Positions 58,720 through 64,000 of a stretch of 64,000 nt of DNA are shown here, piece by piece. The notes beneath the pieces were generated by a model that did not search any database, had not been told where the DNA came from, and saw nothing but the letters and a program-made list of their open reading frames with translations. A program made the translations under genes and the position numbers. Each line of letters opens with the position of its first letter. The stretch's first letter is position 1. This stretch comes from Parietaria judaica (lineage: Eukaryota > Streptophyta > Magnoliopsida > Rosales > Urticaceae): the NCBI GenBank assembly GCA_954871525.1, contig OX940864.1:2226001-2290000 (forward strand). The letters are read 5' to 3'.

Positions 58720-61146
58720 ATGAATGCACCTTCACCAATCCCCTCTATTTCTCCATTCCAACCAGACTCCAAGAGACGCCGAAGAATGGCGACTCCCAAA
58801 GTAGAAGAGATCATCGACCTCGAGAGCGAAAACCCCGTGTTTTCCACGCCCGGAAGCTCCAAGCGCTCGGCGATCGACGTCGATCGCTTCTTCCGGAGAG
58901 CCGCCATGGCTTCCTCAACCTTCATCGACCTCGACGACGACGGGGACGACGATTCGGAGATTCGGTTCCTCTTTTCGCGCCCTACCACGGTCTTCGAAAT
59001 CGGGGAATCTTCGAATTCCAAGTCCAAGGAGAGGATCGAGATCGTGGAATCCCCGGAGGGGGAGGAAACCCCGAATGGACTCTGCGAGATTTGCGCCGAC
59101 GAGAAGACGGGCGGCGAGTGGTTCAGGGTCCGCGGCTGCAGCCACCGGTACTGCAAGGGCTGCACGGCGTCGTACGTGGCGGCGAAGCTGCAGGAGAACG
59201 TGACCGGGATCGCCTGCCCGGCGCCAGGGTGCCGAAGCGGGAAGCTCTCGCCGGAGGATTGCCGGGAGATTCTGCCGCCGGAGGTGTTCGAGCGGTGGGG
59301 GCTGGCGCTCTGCGAGGCGGCGATCCTGGCATCGGAGAAGTTCGTGTACTGTCCCTACAAGGACTGCTCGGCGATGCTGGTCGACGACGGGGTGGAGGCG
59401 GTGACGGAGACGAGCTGCCCAAGCTGCCACCGGATGTTCTGCGCGCGGTGCGGGGTGGCGTGGCACGCGGGGATCGGGTGCGAGGAGTTCCGGAGTTTGG
59501 GGGAGGGGGAGAGGGAGAAGGAGGATTTGATGCTGAGGAGTCTGGCGAAGAGCAAGAAATGGATGAGGTGCCCAAAATGCAGCTTCTACGTTGAGAAAGT
59601 TAGCGGATGCTTGTCCATGAAATGCAGGTCAGTATATACATTACAAATATATATATATATATATATAATTATATATATATATACACATATATAAACACGG
59701 GTATGGGTGGCAATTAGACGGTCGTTATGACGCGATTCAAATGAGTTTTAGTCTACTAAGTCCTATTGTGACGAACACGATTAAATAACGAGTGAACGCG
59801 GCACGAACACGATAAAATGATGGGGGACTCAATAAGACATAAGCGGAACTAGGATTTAAACTTCGGGGTGGCTGGTTTAAATTTGTAGTGCAAATAAAAT
59901 GGGTTTATTTGTATAAAAAATTAAACATTAATACTAAAAAGATCAAAAAATAAATAAAAAAAATCAGGGGTGGCTCTAGCCCCACTACCCATGTGGGTAG
60001 TTCCGCCATTTCAATAAGACACGATTAAGAAGCGAGAAAAATGCATTTTTATGCATGTTATAAAGTGTTTTAATATTTATTTTACTTGAAATTTATGTTT
60101 TTTATTTTGTTCATTATGTCGTTCAATTGTTAAATATAATTTTTTTTTTTGTAAATTTAAATGAGTTAAAACAGGTAGCACGATAAAACAAAAAATAAAT
60201 TAAGCGGGTCTAGGTCTATATAAAAATAAATAAGAAAAATTTAAGAATCTGCACGATCACGACATGAAACACGAATCAGTTTACAGGTGGAGTGTGAGTC
60301 TCTATCTCCATCAATATATATAGAAGCTTTATTAAATAATAATAAAAATTGCCCTTCAAGGAGATGTATTCTAATGCTGACATGTCAGTCTTTCTCTTAT
60401 ATTCATAATACTAGTTATATAATAGAGAAGATTCAATAACTAGCCAGTCTCTGATATTCATAAGCTCAAAAATTATCCATAGTTATTGTTAAGTTACAAA
60501 AATGCCCTTATCATATAGGATGACGATTTTTTTAGCTTCCAAATGTTGTAGTTGGAGTAAAATGTTTTCCAAATAACATGATTCAACTTTCGTTGTGAAG
60601 ATAAAATAAATATGTTCGACTATCTTATTTATATATAAATATTTTAAAATTTAAGTGGATGAAAAATAGTTTGAAGATAAAAATATGCTCAACTTTCTTA
60701 ATTTTTTTACTAAATCTCGGCACAATCAACCTATCATTCTATATAAGAGTTTGAGAAATAAACCATGAGAACGACTATACATAAATTTTATGAAAATCGA
60801 GAATCTTAAGTGGGATTGGTCATTCTGTATCTATTTGATACAAGAAAATTTATCGCATAAATATCTTTCGTTATACTTTATATTTACTGAAAATTACAAA
60901 ATTAAATCAGGGCTATCTTTTGTTTCTCCAAGATACTTTTGCTTCATGTTTTTTCTTTCTTTCTTCTTTTTCTTATAATGTTTAGAGTTTAGGGTTTATA
61001 GATCTTATGTACAAAGCAAATTTTGATTAGCAAATTAATGGTTCTTTTTATTTTGGATCCATTTCAGGTGTGGAGCCGCTTTCTGCTATAACTGTGGAAA
61101 TAGTTTTTCAGACAATTTTCACTATTGTAAGAAGTGCAAGCACTAA
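58720..61146 (+). CDS. RBR-type (RING1-IBR-RING2) E3 ubiquitin-ligase-like protein, copy 1
   Basis: Two exons (58720-59627 and 61068-61146) joined within RING2 give 328 aa. The N-terminus has two hydrophobic-acidic motifs, IIDLESE (31-37) and FIDLDDD (68-74), that resemble SUMO-interaction motifs. RING1 spans about 122-171 (CEIC...GCSHRYCKGC...CPAPGC), IBR about 190-256 (YCPYKDCSAML, CPSCHRMFCARCG) and RING2 about 284-313 (CPKC, then GC297, then CRCGAAFCYNCG). By family knowledge the Cys of 'GC-x-H' forms a thioester with ubiquitin; here Cys297 is kept but the following His position is Ser299. Exon 1 is strikingly GC-rich, unlike the AT-rich surroundings. The 1.4-kb intron contains a MITE. 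A close paralog lies convergently at 62104-63826. Confidence 0.9.
59840..60010. mobile_element. 171-bp MITE in the intron of RBR copy 1, perfect 11-bp target-site duplication
   Basis: Inverted ends share GCGGAACTA. The perfect direct repeat TCAATAAGACA lies on both sides (59829-59839 and 60011-60021). A TSD of about 9-11 bp suggests a Mutator-like MITE. It has split an older repeat ('gggtggcaattagacgg...' from about 59705, resuming at 60022 with 'cgattaagaagcg'). A relative of the same family is in the intron of RBR copy 2. Confidence 0.8.
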
Positions 61147-62103
61147 TATTTTTGTTTTGTGTTATTTATTTAATTGCTAATAACTATTTTATAAGGTCGG
61201 TGCTCTCTCTCTCTCTCATTTCAGCTTATTTTCTCAAAGTCGACCATTCACTTAGAAAGCCAGATCAAATACAAGCACGGACGGTAACTAAAACGTTTTC
61301 ATATCGTTAAGAACTTATTTAAGAAGAATGCCATGAAATCAAGTCCTTAGTAGTTCATATCATCACCAAGTTTATAACTCATAAAGAGCATATGCTACTT
61401 TATGAGGGGTAATCTTGCAAAAAAATCTTTGGATCATTACATGGGACAAGTCTAAAAGCTCACTAAACGGACATAACTTTCAAATTTCAATTCAACCACG
61501 CTTGATTATTATTAAAGGAAATCATATGAAAATATTACGAGAAAAAAAACGCAAAATCCTCAGATTATTAAAAGAATTTAATTCGAATAATCGTATGTAA
61601 TAGGACGACTAATTCGATACAATTAGGAAATTTGATTCATTAGCTAGTTAGATTTCTTATTTCCTATTTAAAAGGGTTAGTCAAAATTTCAAGATATAAT
61701 ATATTAATTAAAAATTAATATATTCTAATATTATTATAGGTTTGGGCATTTTTTTTTAAATGTTTTGTTTAAATGAACCTTTGGCTCATTAACTCTGTAT
61801 GATAATTTTATCTTTTCTTCTAATATTATATTTCAGTTAACATATTTTTAGTTATCTATTTCTAGAGTAATCAATGAACCAGCAGAAACATGATAGGACC
61901 TTTTTTTTTTTTGCAAAGTTAGTGGGACATGAAAAAAATGACAGAAATGCAAATCTCATACTTCAGAATCAGATACAATTTGCTAAAGCAACACATCACA
62001 TTACATGTATATAGACTATAACTATAGTATAAAGTCTAGTAGATAATATTGTTGTAGCAATACTCTTTATCTTATGTATCCCTTAATAAATTATTCAAAC
62101 AAA
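61147..62103. other. Spacer between the two convergent RBR genes
   Basis: 957 bp between the two stop codons. AT-rich, with a CT tract at about 61205-61217. It should hold both polyadenylation regions. No gene or bounded repeat was recognised. Confidence 0.6.
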
Positions 62104-62507
62104 TCAGCGATTGCAATTATTACAATAGCGACTGTCCTTGTACACACCTCCACAGTTATAGCAGAATTCACTTCCACACCTGAAATTAACAACACAAAAA
62201 AAAAAAAAGACCATCAAACTGATTAATTGTTTGGTAACTATGAACATAACTATTCGTGTTCATTCATTCTATAAATTTATATTAAAAAAGATGCAAAAGT
62301 TGCCCTTTAGAAAGAAAGATGGCACCAATTTAATTCCACAACATATTTTCAGGAAAAGGGCATAATAAAAGCAAATAATAAAGGAAGATGAAATGTCTCC
62401 ACGTGACAGCTTCTCCAATATATTTGTTCATTTGTGAATGAAGATAATTAAATGGAAATTATAATTACAAACCACCATACCGAACATGAAGCTGGAATAG
62501 CTCAGTT

Positions 62508-62540
<33 letters not shown>

Positions 62541-63826
62541 GAGGTTCGACCCCTCCTTCTAGCGATTTTCATTTCTTTTTATGTATTTTCACACATTGCA
62601 TTGTCTTAGTTTTTCAGTTTTCACTTGTGTGCTTTTACAGGCGGCAAGTGAACGTAACGTGCTACCTATCGGTTTCTATTTCTATTCTGCTATTTTGTTT
62701 TTCGGATTTGAGGATTTAGGCCGACTTTATTCACACATTTTTCGAAAGCAACAAAGGTATTTATTAGACATTAGTATTTAGGCAAAACAAAACCCGGATA
62801 CAACGCAACCAATGACGAACTGTGTAACCTAGTACAAATTACTCACGTACTGTATATGTACATACATTACTCTTATATATATATAGATATTAATTTAAGA
62901 TATATATATTACTCTTATATATATATACATAGGCGGAAGCACTTATTAGGTCAAGTGGGCTCTAGCCCCCCCCCAAAGTTTCTTATTTGCATGTATTTTA
63001 GCATTAATTTTTTTAAAATTTTACACTTTAGCCCCCATTTCTTGTTGATTTTACAGTTCAGCCCCCTTAAACAAAAATCCTAGTTCCGCCTATGTATATA
63101 TATATATATATATATATATAATTGTAGAGAGAGTGACCTGCATGTGATGTGCAAGCATCCGCCAACTTTCTCAACGTAGAAGCTGCACTTTGGGCATCTC
63201 ATCCACTTCTCCTTCTTCGCCAAGCTCCTCAGCATCTCATCCTCCTTCTCCCTCTCTCCGTCCCGGAACTCCTCGCACTCGATCCCCTCGTGCCACTTCA
63301 CCCCGCACTGCGCGCAGAACATCCGGTAACAATCCGGACAGTACGTCTGCGTCACCGACTCCTTCCCGTCATCAATCAGCATCGCCGAGCAGTCCCTGTA
63401 CGGGCAGTACACCAACTTCTCAGACGCCAGGATCATCGCCTCGCAGAGCGCGAATCCCCACCGCTCGAACACCTCCGGCGACAGAATCTCCCGGCAATTC
63501 TCCGGTGATAGCTTCCCGGTTCGACACCCCGGCGCCGGGCAGCCGATGGCTGTCACGTTCTCCTGAAGCTTCGCCACCACGTAGGACGACGCGCAGTCCT
63601 TGCAGTACGCGTGGCTGCAGCCTTCGATTCTGAACCACTCACTGCGTCTCTTCTCCTCGGCGCAGATCTCGCAGACCCGGGTTATTGTTTGGACCGGGTT
63701 CGAGGATTCTCCGATCTTGGAGGACGCCATGGTTGCTCGTCGGAGGTCTCGCTGGAAGCATGCAGTAGTTCTCGAAGATTGCCGCGTCGGAGTTGTTTCG
63801 AGGCCGATGACACTTTGTACCTCCAT
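62104..63826 (-). CDS. RBR-type E3 ubiquitin-ligase-like protein, copy 2, shortened N-terminus
   Basis: Two exons (complement of 63138-63826 and 62104-62179) give 254 aa. The intron interrupts RING2 at the same codon and phase as in copy 1. RING1 (CEIC at about 52-55, GCSHAYCKDC), IBR (CPYRDCSAML, CPDCYRMFCAQCG) and RING2 (CPKCSFYVEKVGGC224LHITCRCGSEFCYNCG) are all complete. His226 follows the catalytic Cys, as in active RBR ligases. The start used is the ATG at 63824-63826; the frame stays open further upstream but without a better start. An alternative start is the ATG at 63728-63730 (MASSKIGESS), which aligns with MASSTFID of copy 1. Both SUMO-interaction-like motifs of copy 1 are missing. 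Confidence 0.87.
62491..62564 (+). tRNA. tRNA-Asn (anticodon GTT)
   Basis: 74 nt folding as a complete cloverleaf: acceptor GCTGGAA with TTCTAGC (one G-T pair), D arm GCTC..GAGC, anticodon stem TGTGG/CCACA with loop CTGTTAA and anticodon GTT at 62525-62527, T arm GGAGG/CCTCC with loop TTCGACC, and discriminator G. It is followed by TTTT at 62566-62569, a polymerase III terminator, and preceded by AT-rich DNA with CAA words. It has no intron. It lies inside the RBR copy 2 intron on the opposite strand. Confidence 0.97.
62932..63090. mobile_element. MITE in the intron of RBR copy 2
   Basis: Inverted ends GGCGGAA.../...TTCCGCC. The complement of the right end (GGCGGAACTAGGATTT) matches the left end of the element at 59840-60010 in the paralogous intron. 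It contains runs of C with 'tagccccc' twice. It sits inside TA microsatellite sequence, so a target-site duplication cannot be judged. Confidence 0.7.
63091..63120. repeat. TA microsatellite in the RBR copy 2 intron
   Basis: A near-pure TA tract just inside the 5' end of the intron (minus-strand gene). A similar tract occurs just after exon 1 of copy 1 (about 59647-59690). Confidence 0.85.
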
Positions 63827-63837
63827 TTGAAGACTCT

Positions 63838-63864
63838 TCAATGGAAGTTGGAAGGTGCATTCAT
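63838..63864 (-). other. 8-codon upstream ORF in the RBR copy 2 leader
   Basis: ATG at 63862-63864 and TGA at 63838-63840 give an 8-residue peptide starting MNAPS. Its context CGCCATGAATGCACCTTC is the same as the start of copy 1 at 58720. It is therefore the ancestral start, now cut short, lying 11 bp before the ATG used for copy 2 and in another frame. Confidence 0.75.
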
Positions 63865-64000
63865 GGCGGCACGGAAGCGACAGAGACGGGGTTGGCTTCG
63901 AATTCGATGGATGGAAGTGAAGAATGAAGTGTCTGTTGCTTTTCTTGATAAAATATGAGTTAATGTTTCCAATATCATACGTATCTATACGGTGCATTAT

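Noticed and set aside
58915..59594. Long alternative-frame and antisense open frames over RBR copy 1 exon 1 (150-183 codons)
   Set aside because: Produced by the very GC-rich exon, in which stop codons are rare in all frames; products are Arg/Pro/Ala-rich with no domain, whereas the RBR frame has full RING1-IBR-RING2 motifs.
63149..63958. Plus-strand open frames over RBR copy 2 exon 1
   Set aside because: Same reason: antisense shadows of a GC-rich exon.
1..64000. CRISPR arrays, bacterial operons or riboswitches
   Set aside because: The window is clearly plant nuclear DNA with spliced genes; regular short repeats found are microsatellites or transposon subterminal repeats.

Overview
The window is nuclear DNA from a flowering plant, most likely a eudicot. 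It is AT-rich, with intron-split genes whose introns follow GT..AG, large intergenic spaces full of small DNA transposons, a Ty1/copia remnant, two CC-NB-ARC-LRR resistance-type genes and a nuclear tRNA-Asn. I could not assign a species. All exon models were built by hand from splice signals, reading frame and family knowledge; none was tested against transcripts.

Layout. 0.25-1.4 kb: a single-exon F-box protein (+). 3.8-9.7 kb: a 15-exon SAC-domain phosphoinositide phosphatase (-, about 800 aa). 9.7-17.9 kb: a gene-poor stretch with GA-rich leader sequence, a perfect hairpin, a possible LTR and an ATATT microsatellite. 17.9-21.7 kb: an 11-exon RED/IK (SMU2-type) splicing factor (+, 560 aa). 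21.9-28.8 kb: a repeat zone with a complete 481-bp hAT-type element, a diverged tandem duplication, a SINE, and a short copia-type element with about 80-bp terminal repeats lying inside a tandem repeat of about 95 bp. 29.65-39.2 kb: two tandem NLR genes, both broken by different lesions. 39.7-41.9 kb: a Tourist-like element with a hAT element nested inside it, then another small hAT element. 42.1-50.5 kb: an 11-exon FAB1/PIKfyve-type lipid kinase (-, 1,736 aa). 55.4-57.7 kb: a FYVE-SYLF protein (+, 489 aa). 58.7-63.8 kb: two RBR-type ubiquitin-ligase-like genes arranged tail to tail, the second carrying a tRNA-Asn gene antisense in its intron.

How the genes fit together. Three genes converge on one lipid. 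FAB1 makes PI(3,5)P2 from PI3P, SAC2-5-type phosphatases remove it at the tonoplast, and the FYVE-SYLF protein should bind PI3P and possibly other phosphoinositides. Their presence within 54 kb is notable, but nothing in the sequence proves functional linkage. The RBR pair shows asymmetric decay: copy 1 keeps its N-terminus with two SUMO-interaction-like motifs but has Ser where the His next to the catalytic Cys normally sits, while copy 2 keeps the His but has lost the N-terminus and turned the old start codon into a short upstream ORF. Several transposons are defined here by exact or near-exact target-site duplications.
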